From Hydrogenophaga sp. SL48 (GTDB lineage Bacteria; Pseudomonadota; Gammaproteobacteria; Burkholderiales; Burkholderiaceae_C), in the NCBI RefSeq assembly GCF_021729865.1, contig NZ_CP063400.1, positions 682,001 through 746,000 of the forward strand: DNA of 64,000 nucleotides. The letters are read 5' to 3'. A program made the position numbers and the translations under genes. Shown here one piece after another: positions 49,284-61,276 of this stretch. The notes beneath the pieces were generated by a model, which worked only from the letters and a program-made list of their open reading frames with translations, was not told the origin of the DNA and did no database searches. The stretch's first letter is position 1. Every line of letters begins with the position of its first letter.

Positions 49284-50027
49284 TCAGGTTTTCTTTCTCA
49301 TGCAGGCGTAGTAGGACAGTCCGAACGGCCGCGATGTTCTTGGCGACGTCCCTCCGATTTCCCACATAAAGATAGACAGGAGCAGGCGACTCAGCATGCC
49401 CTTGCCTGGCACCGGCTGCTTGTTTTCGTCAGCAGGTGGGCGTAATCGATTCTTCAACACCCAGGCCACGCGCGCTGCAATGGCCAGGGGGAACAGTGTT
49501 GTGTTGAAGTGGCTGTCAGCCAACAACTCGAATTCCTCGGGGATGATGCTTCTGAAAGTCTTCTGTGTGTAGCGCCGATGATGGCCCAGTGCCACATCGT
49601 GCTGGGTGAAGAACCACTGATGCGCCGGCACTGTCGCCAGAAACAACCCGCCAGGCTTCAGGTTCTGGGCGATCCATTGAAGCGCTCCGCGGTCGTCTTC
49701 AATGTGCTCGATGACGTCGAAGGCACAGATGATGTCGTAGGTACGGGCCAGCGGGCAAGGAATACCCTGGTCGATCACCTCTCGCACGTCCCGGCGTTCC
49801 CGAAGGGCTGCCAACCCCTTTTCGTCGATCTCCAGCACATCAACGGTGCCAAACTTTCGAAGCGCCGGCACGTTCTGCCCCACACCGGCGCCGATTTCGA
49901 GGATATCGGGCGCAGGGCTCTTTGGCGTCATGAAAAACCCCAGAAGGCGTTCGACCAGCGCGCTGCGGCCAGCATGCAGCCAACCACTCGATTCGGTGAT
50001 GTACCTGTTGTAGGCGTTTTCTTTCAT
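49284..50027 (-). CDS. SAM-dependent methyltransferase
   Basis: The only usable in-frame start is the ATG at 50025-50027, giving 247 residues (MKENAYNRYITESSGWLHAGR). Motif I is DILEIGAGVGQNVPAL and motif IV YDIICAFDVIEHIEDD, with LKPGGLFLATVPAH after it. The last 50 residues are basic and hydrophobic (LAIAARVAWVLKNRL), suggesting membrane contact. A 17-codon reading frame at 50024-50077 links it to the GT2 gene before it by two four-base overlaps. Confidence 0.85.
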   Translation of the reverse strand: MKENAYNRYITESSGWLHAGRSALVERLLGFFMTPKSPAPDILEIGAGVGQNVPALRKFGTVDVLEIDEKGLAALRERRDVREVIDQGIPCPLARTYDIICAFDVIEHIEDDRGALQWIAQNLKPGGLFLATVPAHQWFFTQHDVALGHHRRYTQKTFRSIIPEEFELLADSHFNTTLFPLAIAARVAWVLKNRLRPPADENKQPVPGKGMLSRLLLSIFMWEIGGTSPRTSRPFGLSYYACMRKKT

Positions 50028-50077
50028 GCTGACAGCGGCTTGTAGGGTGAGCGCAGGGGGTGTCGTGTCTGAGTCAT
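50024..50077 (-). CDS. possible 17-codon coupling ORF between GT2 and methyltransferase genes
   Basis: ATG at 50075-50077 overlaps the GT2 stop as ATGA; the frame encodes MTQTRHPLRSPYKPLSA and stops with TGA at 50024-50026, again overlapping the methyltransferase ATG as ATGA. A ribosome could pass from GT2 through this frame to the methyltransferase. It may instead be the frameshifted remains of a longer methyltransferase N-terminus. No independent function is suggested. Confidence 0.4.
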   Translation of the reverse strand: MTQTRHPLRSPYKPLSA

Positions 50078-51057
50078 GACGGTCCCACTTCCTTTGATGG
50101 TTCCGGACGTTTAGCGTCACCGCTGGAGCGAGCGGCAATGAAGGTGTTGAACTGCTTGGGCTGGTTGAACTTGATGAAGAACTCAGCGATGACACCCAGC
50201 GAAATCATCTGGAGCGAGACCAATGTGGTCAAGACACCAAAGGTCAGCAGTGGCCGGCCACCGATGGTTCCGAGCCCCAGAAGCCAGACCACAAACAGGT
50301 AGCCCAGCACACTGAAACCCATCAACCCGATCAACAGGCCGAGTCCACCAAAAAGGTGCCCGGGTTTGTGCAGCCACCGGGTGATGGCCAGGACCGTCAG
50401 CAGGTCGACCATGCCTCTCGCGTAGCGCTCCCATCCGTAATTCGACACCCCGTGCAGCCGGGGGTGGTGCTCCACCGGCAGTTCCCCAATCTTGAATCCG
50501 AGGTCGTGGGCGAGCACAGGTATGTATCGGTGAAGTTCGCCGTAGAGCACGATGCTGTCAATCACTTCCCGCCGGTAGCATTTGAACCCGCAGTTGAAGT
50601 CGTGCAGATCGATACCGGTCAATCGGGCCGTCACGCCGTTGAACAGTCGGGACGGTGCCGTTTTTGACAGCGGGTCGTTGCGGATTCTTTTCCACCCGGA
50701 AACGAGGTCGTAACCTTCGTCGATCTTCTCAATGAACCTCGGAATTTCCTTTGGATCATCCTGAAGATCTGCGTCCATGGTGACGATCAGATCACCCGCG
50801 CACTCCTTGAAACCCGCGGACAAGGCGGTGGCTTTGCCGAAATTGCGCCTCAGCCGGATGCCCTTGACGTCGCCTTCTGGTTGCGCTGACAGTCGCTGGA
50901 TCACGGGCCAGGTACCGTCCATACTGCCATCGTCGACCAGGATGATTTCATGTGCGGCGACATGCGCCATGTCTGAGAATGTGGCCCGAATCAGCGTGAC
51001 GAGCTGTTCAATCGAAGACTCTTCGTTGCGAGCCGGGATGACGATGCTGACGATCAT
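50074..51057 (-). CDS. DPM1/GtrB-like GT2 glycosyltransferase with membrane helices
   Basis: The 327-residue protein has SIVIPARNEESSIEQLV at the start, ILVDDGSMDGT, and DADLQDDPKEIPRFIEK (DxD region), then two helices (about 235-260 and 265-295). It matches polyprenyl-phosphate glucosyl/mannosyl transferases of the GtrB/ArnC group. It overlaps the upstream 750-residue membrane gene by four bases (ATGA) and likely supplies lipid-linked sugar for it. Confidence 0.92.
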   Translation of the reverse strand: MIVSIVIPARNEESSIEQLVTLIRATFSDMAHVAAHEIILVDDGSMDGTWPVIQRLSAQPEGDVKGIRLRRNFGKATALSAGFKECAGDLIVTMDADLQDDPKEIPRFIEKIDEGYDLVSGWKRIRNDPLSKTAPSRLFNGVTARLTGIDLHDFNCGFKCYRREVIDSIVLYGELHRYIPVLAHDLGFKIGELPVEHHPRLHGVSNYGWERYARGMVDLLTVLAITRWLHKPGHLFGGLGLLIGLMGFSVLGYLFVVWLLGLGTIGGRPLLTFGVLTTLVSLQMISLGVIAEFFIKFNQPKQFNTFIAARSSGDAKRPEPSKEVGPS

Positions 51058-53280
51058 GGTTTCCCTGTGGGCGTGGTCGAGTGGTTGGCCAACCTGATGC
51101 TGTGCAGTGCCATACCGAGTTTTCGCATGTCCTTGCCCAGGCCCAGATCGTGTGGAACCGCCGGGTTGAGGGGTTTGAAGCCCAGTCGGATGGCGTCCTT
51201 GGACGCCGCATTGTCCACGGTGAGCAGCAGGCGCTGCGGTTCCGGGCTGTCGAACTTCCAGTCTTGAAGGTGCTGTCCATCCACATAGACCTCAACCTGC
51301 TGTTGCGCATGTCCCGGTGCCAGAAAGGAATGCGCTTCCACGCTGACGTCCATCGCAGAACTCACTCCCGCTGGCACGGGTATGCGCAATTCGGCGTAAG
51401 GGCCGTCTGTCCATATCCATTGCGTCCATGCGGGGTCCTGGCTCCAACCGAACCGGGTTTCGATGCCTTGTGAAGAAAACGCTCCCGTTCCGATGTCGGT
51501 ATCAAGCCGAGGAGCTCCCGACGGAAGCGGTCGACGAAAGTCGACCGTTGCAAAAGCGGAACTGGAATTCTCCGTCACAGCGTTCAGCGTCACACGCACC
51601 GTGCCCCAGCGGGTCATTTTTCCACTGAGCAGGTCAAACGCCTTGTGTCTCAGGTCGGTCGGGTGAAGCTCGATAAATGGATCCTCCGACTGGCCGACAG
51701 AGCCTTGCAGCGCATGGCGGTTGCCAATGTTCGCCGTCATGGTGGCTGGTATCGACGAGATCACCCGTATGGGAGGGATTCGTTTTTCTGTGTCGTGCAG
51801 AAACACGGTGAACGTCATGCCGATATGACCGTCTTTGTCTTTCGCTGTGCCATGCTCAAATCCCTCGGTCAGGAACAGGCTTGCTTCCTCTCCTTCCGAT
51901 AGGAGGTTGAATTTGGGGCTGTAAACAGGGATGAACGGAAGCAGGGACTCTTCAAGCGGAAAGAGAATGCCTGGAAATGTGGTGAGGAAGGGTGTCGGGT
52001 TTTCGACGTTGACGCCATTGGGCGGAAAGCTTCGATGCTGAATCGCAATCGTCAACGCGATGGCGATCACCGCTGCCGAGGACCGGGCGCCCCTTCTCCA
52101 TCGCGGCTTGGCAGACTCCGGTGGCCGCTGATCGACCGGGAGCAGGGCCAACACGATCAGGGGCAATGCCTGCATGAGGTAACGTGATCCATAGGTTTGG
52201 CCGCCACCAAAGCCATTGCTCGGAAAAGCGAGGGCGTTGAGCAGGAGATAGCCAGCGAGTCCAGCACATACCATCCATGAGAGCCGATTCCTTTTGGCCA
52301 CCGCCGTGAACAGGAAGACAAGCGCCACCGGGAAATAAGGTATCAGGCCGGTTTGACGACCCAGCGCGAAGTCCCTCAGCTTCTGAGGTAACAGAGCCAT
52401 GTTCTGCTGCAACGCCAACTGCAGATTTGCCGGTTCGAAAATGTGGGCTTGCTTCAGGGGTAGCGGGGGGATCCATCCCGCCTCGAAAGGGAATGGACCT
52501 CTCTGCAAGCCATATCGCACGCCTTGATAGGCCAGCATGTGGGCGTCTTGACTCAGGTTGATCGCCGTCGGCAGCAGCCAGCCGACAGACACCCCGAGGG
52601 CTGCCAGCACCATCTTCCGGAAGCTCAGAGATGGCATGGCCAAGAACAGAAGTGGCAAGATCACAGCAAAGGTCGGCTTCTCGTACAGCGCCATCCCCAG
52701 CAGGCCGCCGGCGGCCAGCAACGCGGTGCGTGTATGGCCTGTCAGGAGCAGGTAGCCTCCACCAAAGAGCAGGGCAGAGATCAGGATGTCGGGATGAATC
52801 ACCATGGCCCAGGCCATGAAGGGGCCCAGGAGAAACAGCGCGGCCGTCATCCCGTGCGCCTGCCAGGCGCCGTACACCGGCGTGGCGATGCGGAAGGTGA
52901 GGCTGGCCATCAGGGCGATGGCCAGCAGGTTGAACAGGATGAACCCCGATGTTCCAAACACGCCGTAGAACGGCGCGGTCAGCAAGGCATAGAGCACCGG
53001 CTTTGCGTAGAAGAAATCACCGGAGGGGCTTTGCTTGAGAAATGTTCCCTTTGGCCCCCCCGCTGCCGGGAAACGGGCGTTGAACCGATCCAGATCGATC
53101 TTCTCGAACTTCAGGTCGCGGTCATGCCACACGCTCATGGCCGCCAGCAGATGGGAGGATTGATCGCTGAACGGCGTCCAATCGCGGTCCTGAACCTTGC
53201 CGTTGAGCGCTGAAAACAGAACAGCAGACGCTATCAGCAACCAGAGGACCTGCCAGGCACGCTCCAGTCCTGTGCGTCGT

Positions 53281-53306
<26 letters not shown>
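51054..53306 (-). CDS. large polytopic membrane glycosyltransferase-like protein
   Basis: I choose the GTG at 53304-53306 (VSSTSIQLERRTGLERAWQ), overlapping rmd by 26 bases, because the open frame further upstream runs antiparallel sense-free through rmd; the real start is uncertain. The 750 residues have a first helix at about 18-35, an acidic loop with DWTPFSDQSSHLL, nine or so more helices to about residue 440, and a large periplasmic C-terminal half rich in beta strands. The layout is that of GT-C enzymes using lipid-linked donors. No close family name is recognised. Confidence 0.72.
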
Positions 53307-55253
<1,947 letters not shown>

Positions 55254-56981
55254 TCAGGCCAGCGTGGACAGGCGCTCCAGCTCGGCACGGTACGACGCGA
55301 CCAACCGTGGAGAGCAGAAGAACTCAAGGATGTGCCGCCGCGCCGCCTCGGTGCGCTGGCGCACTTCGTCGGGCCTGTCGAGGACGAGCCGGATATTGTC
55401 GGCGAGCGAAGCCACGTCGGGATCGGCCCAGACGAATCCCCGGGGGTAGGGGAAGTGGTCTTCGGCCAGTTCCACCAGGTCGTAGCGAATGGGGAAGGCG
55501 GTTTCGGGGCGGATGAAGCTGCTCAACCCACCGAAGGAAATCGTGATCACCGGAACGCCGGCGCCCATGGCCTCCACCACGGTCAGTCCCAGGCCCTCTG
55601 ACCGGTGGGGTGACACGTAGGCGGTGGCGGTCCCGATCAGTTCGTGCAGCTCGGCATCGGAGAGCAGGTGGTCGATGATGCGGATGCGTGAATCGTTCTG
55701 TGCAGCCTCGTAGAGCCGCTTGACATCGGGGATGCTGTGGTCCGGGTAGGTGATTTTGAAGGTGAGCGTCACGTCGTCGTGACCGGCGTTGACCGGGCAA
55801 GCCTTCCAGAACGCATCCAGCAGCGCACCCGGGTTCTTTCGCTCCAAGATGCTGTTGGCATCAAAGCAGTAGACGAAATTGCGGGTGGCAGAACGATGGA
55901 CGGTGTCGGGCTGGATGTCGTTCAGGTAGGCCAGGTAGGGCGGAAGCAGGGTGACGCGCTTGGCCGTGGACCTCTTGAGCGTTTCTTCGATGAACGGTGT
56001 GGGTGCCCAGAACTCGTTGAAGTACTTCATCGACACTTGCCACTCGGGACGCAGGGTGGGCAGCTCCCAGTACCAGACAGCGATGTTGTAGGCGTCCTTG
56101 AAAAGAGCCTCACCGCCGTGCTCCAGCATCATGGGCAAGGTATCGCCGTTCATGTGTATGACGTTGATCCTCGCGCCCTCGATGAACGCGGGCAAATCCA
56201 GCTGATCGCCCAGGCTGGTCTGCCTTGGAAACTCCAGCTGCCGGGCGATTGCTCCGACCCGCGGCGCACCGGCCAGGCGAAGACCTTCCAGATAGCCCCG
56301 CGCGCTGACGCCCAGGCCAGAGATCTTGTCCAGAGGACCGACCACGTTGATGCCATCATCGACGCGCATGCCTTCAGGAATCGCCAGCGTGGTCGTGGGC
56401 GGGACGGTCACACGCTGTTGCCGCGAGAGGCGGATGCGGTGGTGGAGCACGAGGCCAGCGGGTTTGCCCAGGTGCAGGAAGTGCGTCATGGGCCGGTCCA
56501 GCCAGGGCTGAAGTTCCGGGTTCGACGACAGGTAGCGCAGCGGATCAAAAGCGGTTGGCGACCCGAGCCCCAGATCCTCTCCGAGCGCAGCGTAGTGGTA
56601 GAGCGCACATACTTCGCCGAGGCCATCAGGGCCAAACTGGGCACGGTAGGTCAGTGGATTGAAATGGGCGTTGGGCCAGCGACCCTCCCGATCTCCATGT
56701 TCCACATAGTGCATCAGAGGGTCTGCACCGCAGGAGGCGATGTCGGGGTTGGCGCTCAGGTAGTGCTGTGGGTCGAAGAGGCCCAGCAAAAGCAATGTCA
56801 GCGCCTGCTTCGCCGTTCCGTGCGATTCCGGATGGGCGACCATGATGGTGTGCCAGTCCAAGCCCATCCTCGCTGCTTCCTGACGAGCATGATCCTCCAG
56901 CCGGTCAAGCAACTGGCTGTATGACGACTGATCGTATGGGTCGGCGTGCGCCGCAGGGGGGTCAGTGCGGGGAAGCGTCAT
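55254..56981 (-). CDS. GT4 glycosyltransferase with N-terminal YL-NPD repeats
   Basis: Starting at MTLPRTDPP gives 575 residues and a 20-base overlap with the upstream gene. Residues 65-185 hold three copies of a repeat seen in many surface-glycan enzymes (FDPQHYLSANPDI, FNPLTYRAQFGPD, FDPLRYLSSNPEL, each followed by HY and a Gly). The GT4 part (about 210-570) has GINVVGPLDKISGLGVSARGYLEGLRL-like start, VYCFDANSILERKNP and the donor block SPHRSEGLGLTVVEAMGAGVPV. It probably extends the D-rhamnose-type polymer. Confidence 0.88.
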   Translation of the reverse strand: MTLPRTDPPAAHADPYDQSSYSQLLDRLEDHARQEAARMGLDWHTIMVAHPESHGTAKQALTLLLLGLFDPQHYLSANPDIASCGADPLMHYVEHGDREGRWPNAHFNPLTYRAQFGPDGLGEVCALYHYAALGEDLGLGSPTAFDPLRYLSSNPELQPWLDRPMTHFLHLGKPAGLVLHHRIRLSRQQRVTVPPTTTLAIPEGMRVDDGINVVGPLDKISGLGVSARGYLEGLRLAGAPRVGAIARQLEFPRQTSLGDQLDLPAFIEGARINVIHMNGDTLPMMLEHGGEALFKDAYNIAVWYWELPTLRPEWQVSMKYFNEFWAPTPFIEETLKRSTAKRVTLLPPYLAYLNDIQPDTVHRSATRNFVYCFDANSILERKNPGALLDAFWKACPVNAGHDDVTLTFKITYPDHSIPDVKRLYEAAQNDSRIRIIDHLLSDAELHELIGTATAYVSPHRSEGLGLTVVEAMGAGVPVITISFGGLSSFIRPETAFPIRYDLVELAEDHFPYPRGFVWADPDVASLADNIRLVLDRPDEVRQRTEAARRHILEFFCSPRLVASYRAELERLSTLA

Positions 56982-59900
56982 GTTCTGGAGTGCTGTCGTT
57001 GTGCTGTTCCGCACAGATGGCGCGCAAGTGCAGACCACAGTACGGGTCCCTGTCCACGACACGCTGCCAGCGGGCCAGAAACTCTTGTCGTTCGGTGCTT
57101 TTGTCGTGCTTGCGTTTGAAGCTGGAGTTGTGGAAGTGATAGAGCGCGGCGTGCGGTGTGAAAACCACCCGGTACCCGGCCTTCACGCAGCGCAGGCAGA
57201 AGTCGATGTCGTTGTAGTCGACACGGAAGACCTCGTCGAAGCCCCCCATCTGGTCGAAGAAATCCTTGCGGTAGGCCATCACAGCGCCGGTGACTGCACC
57301 CCAGTTGCGATCGACGGAGGCGTAGCCGCCGTATTCCAGCTCGCGGGAGGGGCTGTTCATGAAAACATGTCCAGCCGACCCGTTGAGGCCGGTCGAGATG
57401 CCGGCGTGCTGGATCGTGTCGTTGGGGAACAGCAGCTTGCCCCCCACAACGCCCACGTCAGGACGAACCGCATGGCTGACCAGCGCTTCGATCCAGTCGC
57501 CGGCGATCACCTCGAGATCGTCGTTGAGCAGCAGGGCCACGCCAGACGAGACGAGCGAGGTCGCGAAGTTGGATTTTTCGGCGAACGAGAACTCACCATT
57601 CTTGGTGAATGTCCGGGTGGTGTGACCGTGCGCAGCGAGCAGGTCGCGCAGCTCGTCAGGCACATGGCCGTCGTCCACCACGATGATCCGGTAGCCCTTG
57701 AAGGTCGATTTGGCGATGATGGAGCGAACAAAGTTGGTGGCCAGCACCAGGTGTCCCCGGCCAGGCACCGTACGTTCCTGCATGGCCGTGAGAATGAGCA
57801 GCGTGACCTCCAACCCCTCAGGGATGGGCCACTTGACCTGGAGGCTGCCCGGATTCGGGTGGGCGACGACCTCCACATCGGGGCTTTCCTGGGCCAGGTG
57901 AGCCTGCAGGACATGGCGGGCAGGTTCGAGCCCTTCGGGGGAGAAGAAGCCCCCCACCGGGATGTCGATTTCGCGCTCGCGGACGTACAACACGTCTTCA
58001 ATGTGCCCGATACCCCGTGCCACAGATGTGACAGCCAGCGCCAGCGCGTATTCGTCGGCCTCTCGTGACCCTGTGTGGGCGACAGGCAGGTTCAGCAGCA
58101 AGGCCTTGCGCACGGCGAGAAACCGTCCGACCAGATTGACGGAGTGCTGGTGTTCGGGGGACCAGTCGGGTTTGAAGAACGGCGAGGTGACCGATCCGTC
58201 CTTCATCAGGGCGGCTTCGTCGGTGTAGATCAGATCCAGTTCGGGATCGTCTGTCAGGGAATGGCTGATGCGCTTGACCAGATCGTCATCGACCACATCC
58301 CCTTGCGCGAGCAGGCCCAGAAAAAGACTGGTGGCCAGACCGGAGGCTCGCAGGATGTTCTGAACCTCGTTGGCATCGGCGCCAGGGGTGACACGGCGGA
58401 TGCGCCAGTCAATGTCCAGCCACTCGGCGATGTGAGTTTGCATGGCCTCGCTGCCACACAGGAGAATTTCCCAAGTGGGGTCGGTCTGCCTCAGGACGGA
58501 CTGCACACTGCGGCCCAAGGCCTCTGCGTCGTCCTGGTCAACGGTGATGACGAAACACACCGACGCGGCGCTGCGTCGCATTTGGCCCAGGGTCGTGACC
58601 GGTTCCAGTGCTTCGCTCTCCGACGCTGATCGTTGCTGGGACAGGTACTTGTCGAGCTCCAGCGGGCGCGCAAGTTGACCCAGCGCTGCATTGGCCAACG
58701 CCGCGCGCGGGCCGATTGGACCCGTGCGCGTGTGCAAACCCTTCGGGACTTCGATGGGCGTTGGATGGGCAGTTTCCTCACCAGTCGGTTCCTCTGACCC
58801 GACTGTCTCCGCAGGGTGATCCGTACCTGTGCCACGAGCCAGTCTCACCAGACGTTGGTGGACATGAGGCTGGTGGGTCGAGAGCCAGGCCCCTGCGTGC
58901 CGGCGCAGGGAGGGGAATGGTTTGAGCAGCGCGGTGCCGGCTGCCACAGCACCCGCCGCCAAGGGACGCGCCACACGGTACTTCAGGAGGCCGGTCAGCC
59001 CGGATTGCTCCACATGGGTCAACCGGTTGACCACGTTGGACATGCTGGCGGCGGTGGCGCCATGCCATTTTTCGGCTTGCTGCTGTAGAGCTTCGAGCGA
59101 CTTCGTCCGGGCTTCCAGATGGAGCGCCAGTGCCTGAACCTGATGGGTCAGTACCTCCAGGCGCTGCAGGTCGACCTCCATGCGACGCATGTCGGTCTCG
59201 GCGCGACTGGCTTGGCGCATCGACTGTCTGGCCAAGTCAGCGGCGCTCGCCACGGCCCGCGAAGCGCTGCCGGCTTGGTCGACCAGCGACCGGGTTTGCT
59301 CCCTGACCGAGGCATCGTGCCGTGTGGCGAGTTCGTCGAGCGAAAGCCCGTAGTTGCGGGAAAAAGCGCCATCAAAGCTGGTGAGGATGGCGGCGGCTGC
59401 TGTTTTCTGGGCCACGACCGCGTAGTCCGGACTGGCTCCAACCAGCACATCGTGCAGGCCCGGAGCAGGGTTGTGAACCAGTGCTGCAGCCTCCTGAAGG
59501 CGAACGACCTTCGTTCGCTCGAAACCACAGTGCTCGGGCAAGAAAACCAGCAACTGGTGCGGTATGGGTTTCTGGTGTGTCGGATCCAGATAAAAATGGT
59601 TGGTACCGACAGCAATGTTTTCGGGGTTGGGTGTCTCAAGGATCAGCAACCCTCCAGGTCGGAGCACGCGCAAGCTTTCTTCGACCAGCCTCCTGACCGC
59701 ATCGAACGGGATGTGCTCCACCAGATGGAAGGCAGATACCATGGCCTGGCTGTTGTCGGGCAAGCCGGCAAGGTACGCAAGGGCATCACCTTGCTGCACC
59801 GCAAGACCCAGCGCTTCGCATCGGGACAGCATGCCGGCATCGAGGTCAACGCCAAAAGGCCTCAACCCTTGATCTTGAACCAGTTGCAGCCACTCACCAC

Positions 59901-60048
59901 GACCACAGCCCAGATCGACCGCTTCCGCGCCGGGGAATTCAGACGCAAGCGGTGCCACAAAAGGCAGGTACGCCTTGAGTCGCTCGTAGATCAGTTCCCT
60001 CGATCCCCGGTAGCGGTCTTCAAAGGCCACGTAGAACCGGTCGGTCAT
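56962..60048 (-). CDS. fusion of methyltransferase, coiled coil and two GT2 domains
   Basis: The start MTDRFYVAFEDRYRGSRE, overlapping wzt by four bases, gives 1028 residues. Residues 1-215 are a class I methyltransferase (VDLGCGRGEWLQLV at 44-57, AFHLVEHIPFDAV, LRPGGLLILETPNP), close in style to the WbdD methyltransferase domain. Residues about 235-345 are helical coiled coil. Two GT2 domains follow: one near 485-720 (VCFVITVDQDDAEAL, LIYTDEAAL) and one near 760-990 (LLLNDDLEVIAGDWIEALV, VDYNDIDFCLRCVKAGY). In WbdD a methyltransferase and a coiled-coil ruler cap the polymer and set its length; this protein may do so while also adding sugars. Confidence 0.85.
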   Translation of the reverse strand: MTDRFYVAFEDRYRGSRELIYERLKAYLPFVAPLASEFPGAEAVDLGCGRGEWLQLVQDQGLRPFGVDLDAGMLSRCEALGLAVQQGDALAYLAGLPDNSQAMVSAFHLVEHIPFDAVRRLVEESLRVLRPGGLLILETPNPENIAVGTNHFYLDPTHQKPIPHQLLVFLPEHCGFERTKVVRLQEAAALVHNPAPGLHDVLVGASPDYAVVAQKTAAAAILTSFDGAFSRNYGLSLDELATRHDASVREQTRSLVDQAGSASRAVASAADLARQSMRQASRAETDMRRMEVDLQRLEVLTHQVQALALHLEARTKSLEALQQQAEKWHGATAASMSNVVNRLTHVEQSGLTGLLKYRVARPLAAGAVAAGTALLKPFPSLRRHAGAWLSTHQPHVHQRLVRLARGTGTDHPAETVGSEEPTGEETAHPTPIEVPKGLHTRTGPIGPRAALANAALGQLARPLELDKYLSQQRSASESEALEPVTTLGQMRRSAASVCFVITVDQDDAEALGRSVQSVLRQTDPTWEILLCGSEAMQTHIAEWLDIDWRIRRVTPGADANEVQNILRASGLATSLFLGLLAQGDVVDDDLVKRISHSLTDDPELDLIYTDEAALMKDGSVTSPFFKPDWSPEHQHSVNLVGRFLAVRKALLLNLPVAHTGSREADEYALALAVTSVARGIGHIEDVLYVREREIDIPVGGFFSPEGLEPARHVLQAHLAQESPDVEVVAHPNPGSLQVKWPIPEGLEVTLLILTAMQERTVPGRGHLVLATNFVRSIIAKSTFKGYRIIVVDDGHVPDELRDLLAAHGHTTRTFTKNGEFSFAEKSNFATSLVSSGVALLLNDDLEVIAGDWIEALVSHAVRPDVGVVGGKLLFPNDTIQHAGISTGLNGSAGHVFMNSPSRELEYGGYASVDRNWGAVTGAVMAYRKDFFDQMGGFDEVFRVDYNDIDFCLRCVKAGYRVVFTPHAALYHFHNSSFKRKHDKSTERQEFLARWQRVVDRDPYCGLHLRAICAEQHNDSTPEHDASPH

Positions 60049-61265
60049 GTTCGGTATTCCACCTGCGGCGGCAGCCAGCAGGTACCCACAAAGTTGGACT
60101 TGTCCATGTTCATCACGTTGAACACCAGTGCCAGGTCTTTCCACTGGTAGTTCTTGCCGATGTGGTTGTCGGCAATGTGGAGTGACGTGGAAATCGAATA
60201 GGTGCCGGGCCCCAGATTGGCCGGGAACCGGAAGGTATAGGTGCCTTTCAGCCCGCCGGGCACGCTCTTGAGCTTCTGATCCAGGTGGTGGGTGTTGGTG
60301 CCGAACATGGGTTGCCCCAGCCGGTCCTTGATCATGTAGCCAAGCACCAGTTCGGGCAATTCGCTTTTGGTCTCGATGGCTATGCGCAGACCCACCGGCT
60401 GACCCACGTTGACCAGCTCGATCACCTCGTTCTTGTCGTTGAGCAAGTGAACCCCGGTGACCACCGCCTCGCCCGTGCCCGACACGGTCTGGACCCGGCC
60501 ACCTTCACCGATGTGCTGGCGCACCGTCTGGTTCTCGCGTTCGGCGATCATGGCGTTGTAATAGTCCATCACCGCTTCAGGTTCGCCTTCCATCACCAGT
60601 TCGCCCGCGCTCAGCAGGATGGCCCGGTCGCAGATGGTCTGGATGGCGCCCTTGTCGTGGCTGACGATGAGCAGCGTGGTGCCTTCTTCGCGGAACTGCT
60701 TGATGCGGTCGAAGCTCTTGTGAACGAAGTAGGTGTCCCCCACCGACAGGGCTTCGTCCACGATCAGGATGTCGGGCCGTTGGGCGGTGGCCACGCTGAA
60801 GGCCAGTCTCATCTGCATACCGCTGCTGTAGACCCGGACCGGTTGGTCCATGTAGTCGCCGATTTCGGCAAACGCCTCGATCTCCGGCAGCAGTCGCGTG
60901 ATGTCTTCGGCGCTGTAGCCGAGCAGTTGGCCCGCCATGTAGGCGTTCTGGCGGCCAGTGAAGTCGGGGTGGAAACCCATGCCCAGCTCCAGCATGGCCG
61001 CGACACGGCCCGTCATGTGGACGCTGCCGGTGGTGGGCTGGGTGGTGCCCGTGATCATCTTCAGCAGGGTGCTCTTGCCCGCCCCGTTGACGCCGATGAT
61101 ACCCACGGCTTCACCAGGGCTCACGGTGAACGTAACGCCCTTGAGCACCCATTTCTGCTTGAAACGGGGTTTGCTGAACGGGACCAGCCATTCCGCCAGC
61201 CGCGACCAGCGGGTGGGGTATTGCTTGTAGGCCTTGCCCAGATTCGTGATGGTGATGGTTCCCAT
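60045..61265 (-). CDS. wzt: polysaccharide ABC exporter ATP-binding protein with carbohydrate-binding domain
   Basis: The 406-residue protein has Walker A GVNGAGKS (58-65), the signature VYSSGMQMRLAFSVA and Walker B DILIVDEALSVGD. Residues about 250-406 form the extra Wzt C-terminal domain (PELVLGYMIKDRLGQPMFGTNTH, GTYTFRFPANLGPGTYSIS), which in E. coli O8/O9a binds the capped, methylated chain end. The methyltransferase gene directly after it is therefore a natural functional partner. Confidence 0.95.
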   Translation of the reverse strand: MGTITITNLGKAYKQYPTRWSRLAEWLVPFSKPRFKQKWVLKGVTFTVSPGEAVGIIGVNGAGKSTLLKMITGTTQPTTGSVHMTGRVAAMLELGMGFHPDFTGRQNAYMAGQLLGYSAEDITRLLPEIEAFAEIGDYMDQPVRVYSSGMQMRLAFSVATAQRPDILIVDEALSVGDTYFVHKSFDRIKQFREEGTTLLIVSHDKGAIQTICDRAILLSAGELVMEGEPEAVMDYYNAMIAERENQTVRQHIGEGGRVQTVSGTGEAVVTGVHLLNDKNEVIELVNVGQPVGLRIAIETKSELPELVLGYMIKDRLGQPMFGTNTHHLDQKLKSVPGGLKGTYTFRFPANLGPGTYSISTSLHIADNHIGKNYQWKDLALVFNVMNMDKSNFVGTCWLPPQVEYRT

Positions 61266-61276
61266 GCCAGTCCTGA

